NCBI GenBank assembly: GCA_947179485.1
Contig: OX359248.1
Span: 25,863,378 to 25,927,377 of the forward strand
DNA length: 64,000 nucleotides
Direction: 5' to 3'
DNA from: Allacma fusca
Taxonomy: Eukaryota; Arthropoda; Collembola; Symphypleona; Sminthuridae
Below are positions 23,788 to 35,963 of the stretch, piece after piece. The notes beneath the pieces were generated by a model. It ran no database searches. It saw only the letters and a list, made by a program, of their open reading frames with translations, and was not told where the DNA came from. Positions within the stretch are counted from its first letter, which is position 1, and every line of letters starts with the position of its first letter. Made by a program: the position numbers and the translations under genes.

Positions 23788-26700
23788 TCGGTGGGAAGAC
23801 CGAGATATGTATTCGCAATGGTAGTCATGCAAGATTTTTGATAGTAACAGCGTCAAGAAGTTGTTGATAATGACCATATTTGGATACGTGTGGGGTGGCG
23901 AGGTCTGAAAAGAATTCTCGTAACGTAGTTTGGTCTCGCATCGACTTTACGCTTTAGATTACCATAGTCGGTTCTGAAGTTATCGATAAATCTATTTTTT
24001 GAAGGGTTTAGCCAGTGCATATATATTGGTGATATTTTTGCTCCACGAACTTTTTTTAAAATTAAAAAGTTCTTGATTAAAACAAACCTATATTCATAAA
24101 AACGTGATTTTTTGAGGGTTTTATACAGTTGTCCTTGTTCCAGCCATCGTTTGATGCAGTTTGCAGAGGATATGTTTTGGGCATTCCAGCGAGCCATATA
24201 CCACGTTAAGAATTATTGTAGATACGACGTCGTTAAAACAGAAAACAAGGTTGGAGAAATCCAACTTCAAGAGCGAAAATAAAAAACGTCCCTACATTCT
24301 CAACGTGGGGACCTTTGGGTTAGCTTATAATCTCAAAGTTACATAATACGCAGGGATTCAAACGAAGAACTTAGAAATAACCTTAGCTTCTCAGGCTGAG
24401 GTCACCGCTCCAGCCCATGTAATTTATTAGGATGGTGTCACCCCCTAGTAAAATATCCTTGCCCGACTGGCCGGAGTCCGGATAACCCAAAAACTACTGG
24501 ATTTCGATGAAACTTTTCGTGGACGTTACTTCTGTCAATAGTAATAAGACTGTTTTTGTATTTGGTTGAAATTTTGGTGTATTTGTATTTAATTTTTATA
24601 TTATATCTGGTATATTGGTATTTTTGACAAGAAAATTATTGAAATTGAGGAAATCCTTAATAAACGTCAATGGCATTACAGCGCACTCTGCGTCGTCTGC
24701 GTATTGTAGCTGACATTGGTTTTGCTGTTGGCAGTTGCCACTACCGAATTCCGATAGTAGTAGAAAATGACGCGGAGTGAGATAGTCTCAGTAATTAGAT
24801 TAAAAATTGATAAAAATCTCACGTTTTCATCAGAAAGGTATTTTATTCCTGGAATCACAGATTTCAGCAGGAATGACCTCACAGTATCTGCCAAAGGTCA
24901 ATGTGGAGACCTCTAATAGATATATAATCTGAGTCAAAACATATTTGAAGAACAGCAGATAAGGAGATAAAATATCTCGTTCAAGTTGCGTATCTGATAT
25001 TTAGAGAAGATACATGTTGAGTGACTGTAAACGATGGAAATTGAATTCGGGAAAACATTTTAAATCGTGTTTGTGTCATACTTCTCACTCACAATCCCTA
25101 TCAGTTAAACCTTGACCATCGTCGGCTTAGGGGAAAGAGTTCGCTCCTAGTATTGTTGTTACATACATATATTGTTGGAATAACAACATTATAGTTTTAA
25201 TCACACGTAAATACAAGAATCGTTGGAGTTGGAGTAAGGTGATCAATTTTATATTGTTTAATACAACAGAGTTGTCTTATTTTGGTGTACATTTAGAGGA
25301 CAAAATATTTTTCTCCCCCTAGCCATTAGAACCGATAGGCAATCCCACAGTCCAGTGGGCTGAATTTAAAACACTTCAATTTTCGGAGAAATTTAAACAA
25401 TTATTTTAGAAAAAGTTATACACATTTTCCAAATTACTATGTCAGGAAATATTATTGCAAACTATTACCATCTTACATACCCTTTACTAGTTAGAATTGC
25501 AGAACACCTACAGAAATTAAAGTTCTTTATTCAGGATTCTTTTCGGGCTGAGCCCATATCATTCATGCCCAGGTATATTTGTATAACAACCAATTAGCTT
25601 AATTTACTTAATCTATGGAGGTGAGGGAGCCAGGTAACATAGGAGATTATATCCTACGACGGACGTGCTGTCAGGTAAGCACAGATCCAGTATAGCCGAG
25701 GTAACCGAAACGCCACTCACTCAGATGAGTGCGCGGTACCGCGCTGTATTCACAACCTCACACCCACCTGTGTAATTACACAATACAAGTTATTTCAAAT
25801 AATTTATTTTTATTTCACCTTAATTTTGCTAAGTTTACCTTGTTTGGGGCAAGTTGAAATTTATGAAAAAATATTTATCTGGACCAGCTGATGGCTGATA
25901 GCATACACCTGGAATCTTGTATTTGAGACACCAGAGAGCTTCACCCCATTTTATCGCGTTCGATCGCGCGGCAACGCCCCCACCCTAATCCCCTGACCCG
26001 ACCCTATCTCTACACATGATTTTCTTAAAATTTTAAGCTTATTCGTAATACATTTAAAAAGTCCCCTTATCCCTAACGCAAAACTGTCTCCCTTTCTGTA
26101 AATTCACCCTTATCTCCAACCCATAAATTCGCTATCAGTAGGGCAAAGAGCTCCATATCAAAAGCGTAAAATTAGTGTGACGGACGGACGGACACACACG
26201 CACCCGCATTTTATAGTAGTATATCAGTCCAGAAAGAAAAGATATACTTTCCCAATTCAAATGCGATCGGTATCAACTAGAGGATTTTAATTGCTTTACG
26301 TTATTTATTTTTAGCGTCATTAAAATTAAAAATCACTTTCGTAATTTCTTTGCACATTACTCGAAGCCTGTTTTCCGTCAACTCTCTACCCAGAAATTAC
26401 AGAACTGCTCTATTCGTCCGCTATGCTCGAGGCTAGTTGACAGCGATACTACCGCCTCCTAGGGTGGTTGAGATACTCTACACACCACATCTTGGGTACA
26501 AAATAGTGGCAGTTGTGACTTTGTGACATAAAAGGTGAAATCTGTTTTTTGAGGCAAAAATTATGGAGGTTCTTTGAATATACCCCATCATCCCGGTAAC
26601 ATGCATTCCCATAAGAAAAGCACATTTTCGGAAGTTAAATTTTTTTAAGTAACCACATAATACACCATCTAAAATGCATTCATGGACATAGATGAAGATA

Positions 26701-27725
26701 AGTCACGCAGGCCGGAAAATGCGCAGAGTTATAAACAGTTTTTGGAATCGGTTTTTTGTTATGAATATTTTTCCCCTCAAATAAAGTAGCAAAGTTCTGA
26801 ACAACTTTTCTTTTCCATGCCCCTTATACGTTGAATACTGTACTTTAGACACAGACTGGAAAAATCTGAAGCATAAGATTTCGGTTCAAAATGATAGGTG
26901 GCTTCATAAAACGTAAAATAAGGAATAATATCATGAATAAATTTATTCGATTCCATTTCTTCGGTTTACGTTAATTAATTAATTAAATTTGTGCCAGTAA
27001 TTCAATTTAAGATAGATATTTGATAAACTCTTGTTCTGGTTAAAAGTCAATTACATTCCCTCACTGGTCCGAACGGGAGTAATAGTTTCTCCCATCATGT
27101 CTCATAACAACGAACCGACACGTTACATTCATTTATATGCGCCTCTTAACGCAACGTGAGGTATGTATGTACATACGTCCATAGTTGAGTTTACGCGCAA
27201 ACGTTTTATGGGTTCAGGTGTATATAAACCTTTCGTAATATAATATAATAATAATTTCGTGTATATAATCCGGTTTAAATAAATATTTTAATATGCAGAT
27301 TTTAGTATAATGTCATTACGATTTAAGGGACATTCAACTAATTTTTTACGGCTAGGAATAAACGAAACTTGAGTTACGGCAGACAGTAGACAGTGACTTG
27401 TACTTCCGTGGACTTAAAAGTAAGTCACTGTTCGGCTGTTTACATTGGAGTTACTAAATACGGAAATTAAATTTAGTGGGTTAAAGTACGTCTAACCAGA
27501 TTTGCTCATGTGTCTCCTTAAAATTTAACCATGTGCAGAATGGGAGCCGCCAGAAAATTAACATATTGCACGGAATAGCATGTTACATTAAGAATAGGAC
27601 ATATTTGCGTATCAGTACAAAAGTTGACGTAAATGCCCCTTTATTATTATTCAAAAGAATGTTGGTGTCGCAGCTTTCACAAATCCCTGGACATTAATCA
27701 TAATTTTATATTTTAGGAAAGTAAA
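23788..27725. other. Intergenic, about 3.9 kb, no recognised gene
   Basis: A 114-codon minus ORF (23853-24197) has no recognised domain and I do not call it a gene. Two short stretches look faintly tRNA-like (24349-24420 and 25690-25760) and could be SINE remnants. C-rich CCCTAACC/CCCC tracts occur at about 25975-26110. The right end holds the promoter and 5' UTR of the cullin gene; the last 9 bases before the ATG may follow an acceptor (ATTTTAG at 27712-27718). Confidence 0.55.
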
Positions 27726-30700
27726 ATGACTGCCGTGGCGAAGGGTGTGGATGGCAATAGTACTGCAAGAAGTATAGATTTAGGCCAAATATGGGATGAT
27801 TTACGTCAGGGAATCCAGCATATTTATGAACAACCAGAAATTCCGAAAAAAAGATTGATGGAGTTGTACACGTGAGATAATTTTTATATGATGTGACATT
27901 TTGTTGATGTGAATGTTCGCTGATTGATCAAAACTAAACAACGTGAAATTTCTTCAGTCATGAATAAATTTTACTTTCCTACCACAGCCAGGTTTACAAC
28001 TACTGTACCAGTGTACCTCAAGGTGGACAAGTCCGGACGCAAATGATATTTCCAGAGGCATCAAGATGTGGGAGTGCAACCACTCCAGGGCTTGTAGGGC
28101 GTTCTGACACCAACACTGGCGTCAACTTTACCCCTGAGACTGTCTGTCGGCCAGGGCGGTCGGTAGAACTAGAACTGTACACACGACTAAAGGAATTTTT
28201 AAGATCGTATTTAATGAAATTAGTCCAGGTATGTATATAACTCTACCAGATTCCTCCCATAAAAATCCTGCACAGCTTCAAATTTCCTGGTCGGAGGTAA
28301 GTAAATCCTTATAGAACCAGAACCTGTGACCAAAACGTTTGTGATGCTACTCTAATGGTTAATGTACTAGAGCAACGGAAGCTTTTTCAAAGGGCATCCA
28401 ATATCTCAAGGAATTATGGACGGAATGACTGCGAATTTGGCAGCCAGGTTGGTTTTTAAGATCCCCTGGGTGGTAAATGAATCTGTATGATCGGCCTATA
28501 CTTTTGACCTATAGAGGTCAACAAAATTTGTATAGGTTTCGCATTGCCCCAAAAAAGTCCCCATAGTACTTCAGAACAAACGGATGTTTAACATTACCCA
28601 GGAGGTCGCAATAACCAGCCTGCCTTTGCAGTAATTCCATCCATAATTCGCCGATATTGGATGCCCTTTGAAAAAGTTACCGTTGATCTAGCACGGTTTG
28701 ACATTAGAGTAACGTTAAAATGTTTTCGATAGAAGGTTCTATAATAAGGCTTGACATACGCTCACAGCAAATTTCATGAAATTTGAGGCTGTTCGAGATT
28801 CTTGCTGAAGGAAGCTGGTGGAGTTATTCGTATATGGTTTGATCTTTCCCGTTGTCTTTTATGAATCAATCATTTTTATGTGCTACTAAAACATTGGCGA
28901 ATAATTGCAGGAGGGAGAGGACTTGGTGGGAGAAGCTGTTTTGACGTTCTACAAGAAGCAATGGGACGAGGATCGATCTAGTTCAAAAGTCCTGAACGCC
29001 TTGTGTAGCTACCTGAATAGGTTAGGGGTTTGCATAATTAGACCATCCGTACTCATGTTTTCATTTGTACAGATATTCCCTGGGTTTTTCACATCCTGTT
29101 AACTTCTTTCATGGTTCATGGCCTATATCCGGGCTCCCTGGACACATCTGTATAAAATGTTATGCTCAATCTTGGTGATTGTTTGTGCAATCGTGTGAAA
29201 TTCACATGAACTTAACTTTTCGGTTGAACTTAATTTCTTACCTCACTATCCTCAGACTTTCCAGCAGGTGGGAAGAAGTCACATTATTAAACAGGAAGTT
29301 ACATGTCGATTCTAAGTATATTTTCATATTTACCTAGGCATTGGATTCGGAGACAACGTGATGGGGGGAAGAAGAATGTGTACGAGATCTATCAATTAGC
29401 ATTGGTGACATGGAAAGACACGCTCTTCGAAAAGCTTCACAAACAGGTTGGGAGAAGCATAAGTGAGAACGTGACTCTGTCTTAGAATGAAAAGGTGATT
29501 ATGGTTTTTTTTGTTTCTGCAAAAAATTTTCGATTAAATGTCCATTTCTTCATGGAATATCAGGTAACTAATGCAGTACTACAACTTATTGAGAAAGAGC
29601 GAAATGGAGAAATAATCAACGGTAATCTCGTCAGCGGAGTTACTGGATCCTACGTGGAATTAGGTATGCTCTTGCTAAATGGTACCTTTCAAACTCACTG
29701 GATGTAGTTTACAAGAGGTGTGTCACATAATTAATGACTGGGAATTTTAAAGGTTTGGAAGATGAGCAAAACGGTGATAGGGATCCTGCCCAATTAGCAT
29801 TAGCTAGTACATGTGTAGGACCACGGTTAGGAACCTACCAGAAGCACTTTGAGACGCCGTTTCTTCAGGATACTGAAAACTTTTACGCAAAAGAATCCGT
29901 TGAGTTTTTATCGCAAAATCCTGTCACCGAGTATATGATGAAGGTAAAGACAGTGGCACGATCGAAATCTCGTTATCAGGAAACTAACCGTTGTTTGGTT
30001 ACCTTATTGGTAACCCTTTGATGTTGGTTACCCATTTTAGGTCGAGTTGAGACTAAAAGAAGAACAGAAACGAGTGGAAGTTTACCTACACAGTAGCACC
30101 CTACCAAGATTAACGAGAATTTGCGAGAACATATTAATCCAGAAGCAGCTGGATAACCTTCACGAAGAATTTAAAAATTTACTACACTTTGAGAAAGAGG
30201 ACGAGCTTGGACGATTGTATCAGCTCGTTGCTCGGCTCGAGAATGCTTTGGGATCAATGAAAGACCATCTTGAAAATCACATTTGTTCTCAAGGTTTAAC
30301 TGCTCTGGAAGAGCTCGGTGAAACTGGGGCATCCGTTAGTCCATTAGCTTTGTAAACTTTTCTCTTTGGGCTCATTTTAATGAATCCTTGTAGCCCACCT
30401 TTGTACCTTTTCGATGCGGGGTCCTCCCCCTTCCGATTTCCATGGTCTTTTTATCATAATAATAAACTCCTATGTACATAGTACCTTAAAAAATCATCCA
30501 TAATATCTTTGGGAACCGGGGAGGGGGGGGGCTCACCATAAAACATAAACATTTGGGCAGGTTTCAATGGAAAAAACTGGGTTTTTGAGATATCACTTTC
30601 AATAAGTTACCATACATTCTTTATATTCCCTAGATAAATTTGGGATTGACCAATTTTTGTAATTGTCAATAAATCACCCGAAAAATATTCCAGCCCAAAA

Positions 30701-31669
30701 TCACCCGGGTTTTCTCCCGCCATTATCCACGAATTTTAAAAATTGAAATGCCAAACTTTTTTCTTATATCAGTACATGTTTAAAAAAATGACATCGCTAA
30801 ACTCTGACATGTGGCGTTGGGTGCTACAATCTTTCATTAAAATGAACCCAATCCAATCCATTGTGACTGAATAAATAGTTTCATGGTAATTATTTGAATG
30901 CTTGCAGGATCCCAAACAGTACGTAAATACGATTCTCGAAGTTCACAGGAAGTATAACAAGCTAGTGGTAACAGCTTTCGAAAATGATCCTGGATTTGTG
31001 ACCGCTTTGGACAAAGCTTGTGGCAAATTTATCAACAGAAATGCTATTACCAAGTAATTCGCCAATCTGAAAATCTGAATTCTTACATCAATATTATTTA
31101 CTGCGGCCAGTAGTAAAAGTATGGACTATTTAGCGTTGATTTAATAAATTTTTTGGTGTGAGTCATGAGTATATATATATTTTGTATTCTTTGTAGAATG
31201 AGTGATACCATTCAGAAATCTCCCGAACTTTTGGCATGTTATTGTGATCTCTTATTGAAGAAGTCAAATAAAAGGCTCGAAGACGAGAAGTTAGAGGATG
31301 CCTTAAATCAGGTGGTAAGTGTTGTAAAAATGAAAGGATTTCCAAACATCAGATTAATTTCTATAAGTTTTTATGCAGTGCGTCTGTATCGGTTTGGATT
31401 ACAATTCCAATGAAAGCATGAAAGAAATAAGTCGATTGTGTGTATTAATAGCGTTTTTGTATTTTTGTAATTAGATGATTGTATTTAATTATCTGGAAGA
31501 CCAGGATGCATTCCAAAAGTTTTATAGTGAAATGCTTTCTAACCGCCTTATTCAGCAAATACCAGTGACTGATGAGGCAGAGTTATCTATGATAGGGAAG
31601 TTAGAACTTGTCCGTGGTTACGTATATACCTCCAAGTTGCAGAAAATTTACCTGGTACGTCAGCTTTAA
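27726..31669 (+). CDS. Cul1: CUL1-like cullin, N-terminal two-thirds only (truncated)
   Basis: CUL1 is the scaffold of SCF ubiquitin ligases: its N-terminus binds SKP1/F-box pairs and its C-terminus binds RBX1 and is neddylated. Exons: 27726-27871, 27988-28228, 28911-29020, 29338-29446, 29564-29663, 29753-29943, 30041-30334, 30908-31053, 31197-31314, 31475-31654(or 31669). All junctions are GT-AG in phase. The start MTAVAKG leads to [14 protein letters not shown] and [16 protein letters not shown], the SKP1-binding helices, then the cullin repeats to YTSKLQK. The next expected segment and all that follows in CUL1 (about the last 270 of some 775 residues) are not found in the 3.5 kb downstream or elsewhere in the window. 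Reading through the last donor (GTACGT) gives four more codons and TAA at 31667-31669, for 549 residues. It may be a truncated paralogue, a decaying gene, or a gene with a very distant last part. Confidence 0.85.
28347..28713. mobile_element. Fold-back (inverted-repeat) element in cullin intron 2
   Basis: Two arms of about 145 bp (28347-28490 and 28570-28713) are inverted copies. Both carry TACTCTAATG at the outer end, CAACGG, then TTTTTCAAAGGGCATCCAAT and AATTATGGA.GGAAT.ACTGC. There is no coding capacity. I found no clear target duplication. Confidence 0.75.
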
Positions 31670-31885
31670 AAAAAATATAAATCAGCATTTATCACGTTGC
31701 AATGTTCGACCTTGCTCATAGTTTCATTTTTCAACGCGTGTGAACAGGAACATCTGCAGCGAATACGGTCGGTCAAAGAGACACCTAATTCATTCCTGGC
31801 GTAATTCACCTCATTTTCAGTTTAGCAGAATAATTATTATTTTGAATCTACTACTACCTACCTATAAACTACTGCTACTATAAAC

Positions 31886-32412
31886 CAGGGTTGGTTTGGT
31901 TTAAACCAAATGATTTAAACCATGGTTTAAACCATGGTTTAAACCAAACGGTTTTTTTATAAAAACCAATGGTTTAAACCAAACACCTGAAATTTTAATA
32001 TTTTCAATCCAAAATGCTTATATTTCGTCGTGCACAAAACTTGTGCAGTTACTGTGATATTGTGTAGTTAAACTTTAGTGAAGTAAATAATACTATTAGC
32101 TTTTAGTCTTGTACATTTAGAAATTCGGAATCGTTTGTAAAATGAAAAATGCCAAACTTGTGTTTATGCTGCAAAGTTATCGTTAAAATTATATCTAAAT
32201 TATTAAATATTTAATGCTTTGTGATACTTACTGAGTTTGGGAAATAAGTTAATTTGTTCAAATTCACATGTTTTTGCATATTAATGAATATTTTGGATTG
32301 AAAATTTGTTTAAACCAAAAAAACCTGGTTTAAACCAAAAAAAACCGGTTTAAACCAAAAAAACCTGGTTGTTTGGTTTTTTTGAAAAAAACCAAAAAAA
32401 AACCCAACCCTG
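31886..32412. mobile_element. hAT-like MITE with GGTTTAAACC subterminal repeats
   Basis: The ends are CAGGGTTGG and its inverted copy CCAACCCTG. An exact 8-bp duplication CTATAAAC flanks it (31878-31885 and 32413-32420), the size made by hAT transposases. Near both ends the palindrome GGTTTAAACC recurs, six full copies plus half-copies. The interior is AT-rich and non-coding; total length is 527 bp. Confidence 0.92.
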
Positions 32413-33922
32413 CTATAAACTACTACCTCATTCAAATTGTAACTCTTCGAAAATGGGTAAAAGTTTTGATTTTAATTAATTGATTTTTATTGCTGAATTT
32501 TTCATGGCAAGTATGATGTTTGTAGTTTACCTATGTGAAACCAAAACATCTACCTTTTTAAATAAGTTTTTTTCTAGAGCTAAACATGTCTTTACTTATA
32601 AGGCATAGTTCTGTCTGAAGTACTCTTGCAATGATAAAAATCGTGAAATTTTGATTTAATTGCTGATAAATGTTTCGATTGCGGAATAAAATAAAAAATA
32701 GCTACCCACACTTACTACCAAACTAATCTGCCCTTTATCTGTATATTTAATATGTTTTATATCAAGAGTGTTTTCTAGATGGTCAGGGTTGTATTTGGGA
32801 TTAAAATACGTTGGGTTCGTATAAATTGAGGAAACTACAACTTTGCCTAATGTCTGAATTGTCACAAAGTTAATATCTTTTCTTGTAGGTTAAGGGGCTA
32901 CCCATCAAGTCTTCGGAAATAGTAAAACATAGGAGTTTCCCCAGCTGGGAGGAACACTAAACTTGAAGGGTGACCATTGCTGAAATATGACTTTATTCTG
33001 TTCTCATGAAATTTCATACACGACGTTCTCATCAGATTTGAGAAAGGTGTTTCAGAATTTAGCAAATCGTGGACCTGTTGATAATAAACCCCAAAACAAC
33101 TGAAAGTTGGTTAGAACTGCTAAGCAGCGAAAGTTAGCTGCGTCGTTTCACAAATCACGGGGTTATAATTTTTGAAAGCCGAAAGAATATTCTTGATGAA
33201 ATTTTTCGATGAACTGTTTATTGTGGAAAAAAGAAGGTTAAATTTGCATTTTAACCACATTTCAATAGCCGCCAAATTCTGAAAAACACGAAATTCGGTT
33301 TTTTCAAACTACACGTGTAGCCAGAGTGGCTTAAACCCAGTGCCAGAACTTCTTGTAAGAAACTACAATATTTTATAAATGAATTGGGGTTAAATGCATT
33401 ACGTATGAAGTGCATTTCTCAAAGGCTTAGACATGGAAAATACCCGTCGGTCTTTAGTGATCGTGTTGGACAAGTAATTTAGTATTTTTTGAAGACAGGT
33501 TTTGATCTAAAATATTTTGAAACTTGTTGAACATTACAAAATAATTAAATTTGTGCTCCTATTCATACCCTCAGGTCCAACAGAGTTGTCAACCATCCTA
33601 GCCTTTATTATTACACACAAGGTTTCTTACGATTGTTATTAACTACAAGAATTCTGAAAATTTTAGATGTTGGGGCCAACATCATCCTCGCACTGGCGGT
33701 CATATGTCCGAGTAGTCAGGGGAAATGTTTCCAAATTATTATTCTTTGTTAGCATCATTTTGATTAATAATTTGATGTCTTTTTAAAAGGTTACTTTGTA
33801 CTACTTGGAGTACGCTCTTTGACTACATTACCAGAGATTCTACTTGCGTGGTGCATTTAGAATGAAGTTCATTTTCATTCCCAACCTCTCGCAAAACTTT
33901 AAGCCAATGTGTTTGGTAATCA

Positions 33923-34089
33923 ACGGGTGGATTAATAAAATAATTTTTCCCTAGCCCTAACCCCAAAAATAGATTTGTTGGCCTTTACGCATGCAATCTG
34001 GGGGTCTTAATTAATATTCTTTTTACCCTCTAGCCCTAAATTTTTTACGCTGGCCCGGCCAGGGTGGGCCACCCCGTAAATCCACCCCT
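33923..34089. mobile_element. Short MITE (167 bp) with 8-bp target duplication
   Basis: The ends are ACGGGTGGATT and, inverted, AGGGGTGGATT (one mismatch in 11). GGTAATCA is duplicated exactly at 33915-33922 and 34090-34097. An 8-bp duplication again suggests hAT-type mobilisation. Internal CCCTAGCCCTAA-like blocks occur twice. Confidence 0.85.
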
Positions 34090-35225
34090 GGTAATCATGA
34101 AAGTAGAGCACTATGTTCGAAAGAAATCCGTTGTAGTTTCTTCAAGAACTGCTAAAGCATAGATTTCAGAAACTATTCCAAATAATTAAAAGAGTACCAT
34201 TACAGTGAATCCCTAAAGTTAATTTCAACCCTCTCAACTAGGAGACATGCGTTACATGTGTTTACAAATTCAGCTGCATGTTTACTGTTCTTTGGCGTGC
34301 CCTCGTATTTGAACGAACAAAGCGGGCCCAGTAAAACGTTCGAAATAACATCACAGGTTAACCGTTACCCACAAATCAAGAATTATTGTCCCAATGTCCC
34401 AAATATAATATATGCACTGACAAAGGGTAGTAGTATAAGAAGTAGCATCGCGTGCCAGAATTTAAAAATGCATTTAATATAATTTTATTTATAAAATACA
34501 TGAATGACTGATTGTGTGATATTTTCCGCTCATACCAGGAAGTAAAATAATTGTTCTCTTCCAATTACGCCGCGGTGAATGGAACGACAAATAACACTTG
34601 ATGTGTGGATGAAAAGGCAGGGGGAAAATGTTGGTTAGATTTTTCAGCAATCTAGGAAAGTTTAGGTCAGGTGATGCGCCTGGGTTTTGGGTCTACAATC
34701 TCAAATTTAAGGAGGTTCCAAACGTACGATATAATTGCGGCAATTTCACACGACTAAAATGTTATTTTTTCTTGAGTGGTGTGACTGTAAACAGTTACAT
34801 ATAAATTAAAATTTATTATGAAGAAAAGAAGGTGCTGCAAATTGAATAAATGTAAACAAAATGACGTCCATACAATTAATACAGTAATGTTGGTTGGTAT
34901 GCAACCCAAATTCCTGGAAATAAATTTATGGAGTGAGTCTTTGGCAACTTTACAGCTTTATCTGTAAAAGCGTACAGTATTACATTTCATCTTCAATACT
35001 GGCAAAGAAAAATGCGAATTCAGAAAATTTGAGAACTATTCTAGATTTATTTAATTTTTGGTTGGATCTGCGCTACTTGGAGACATCGCATTCAAATACA
35101 AACATACATACAAGTAAAATAAATTATCAGGTATAATAAATTCAATCACATACAACGACACAACCTGAAAAGCTACACATTCAAATAATTACAATAACCA
35201 ATAAAAAATTCAATATAATCTTAGC

Positions 35226-35963
35226 TTAGCCCTTCAATAACGTGTAACAACTTTTTAAGGAAGAAATTTGATCATTCAGTTCAGCCAAACTCAACTTCAG
35301 GGCAAAGTTGTTTTTGGTGGAAGAGGATGGATACATTCGTATGCATCTGCCTTGACAGTCCTTCATGTCGCATACATCCACGCACCTATACCCATATATT
35401 TTGGTATTATTTAAAAAAAACTCACGTATTTCAAATTAATTAAAATGAGTTTGTTATGTCTCCGACAACAAAACAAAGTCTTAAAAATATTCATTACCTG
35501 TTATGAGTATTAATCGAGCTAGCCCAATTGTCTCTGGTTTCTGGTAAGTTTTTGCAACCTCCTTTCAGAAACTCAACGTGCTGCTCGCCTGAAATCAAAT
35601 ACAAGTTACTTAAAACACACTAGTCACCAGACTGTCAAAACTTCACCAAATTCTCAAACGAAAAATATAAAATTGTATTACAATACCTATACCTATGGCC
35701 ACGCTTAATCTACAGTATTTAATTCCATTTACACGCTTTCCCACTATAGTTCGTCGTGGTTTTTGCAACAGAAAATAGTAAAATACATAATGCGCGCAAA
35801 ATGTGGAGTAGTTATACATAAAATAAAATAAATTACCTCTGTGAAATTCATTGGAGTAAAGAGTAACGTAGGGATCATCAAGTCTCTTAATGCTGCTCCT
35901 AAGGCCGTTCACGCTGTCACAGATCCCCATTACAATCACCAAGAAAATAATTTTTGCTTTCAT
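35226..35963 (-). CDS. Secreted single-domain beta/gamma-crystallin-like protein A
   Basis: Three exons: 35963-35837, 35588-35498, 35385-35226; 125 residues. The start is chosen at MKAKIIFLVIVMG, a good signal peptide. The mature part carries Greek-key marks: PYVTLYSNEFHRG for the first strand pair, then GCKNLP and DNWASS. DNWASS fits the (N/D)(N/D)xx(S/T)S calcium signature of beta/gamma-crystallins. A second signature, NDQISS, sits in the second motif near the C-terminus. A Cys cluster (CVDVCDMKDCQGRC) between the motifs suggests disulphides. It is clearly paralogous to the gene at 38175-38903 but has one more intron. Family assignment rests on motif pattern and is inference; a secreted calcium-binding role follows from it. 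Confidence 0.8.

Larger units (their letters stand above)
31670..35225. other. Intergenic with two MITEs
   Basis: This is the stretch where the rest of CUL1 should lie. I checked the plus strand for RBX1-binding and winged-helix coding blocks and saw none. Apart from the MITEs at 31886-32412 and 33923-34089 it holds no supported gene. Confidence 0.6.

Noticed and set aside
23853-24197. 114-codon minus-strand ORF next to the right LTR
   Set aside because: No recognised domain and no supporting exons; may be a transposon fragment but I cannot show it.
34258-34482. 74-codon plus-strand ORF downstream of the cullin gene as its missing C-terminus
   Set aside because: Its translation shows no resemblance to the cullin homology or winged-helix regions.
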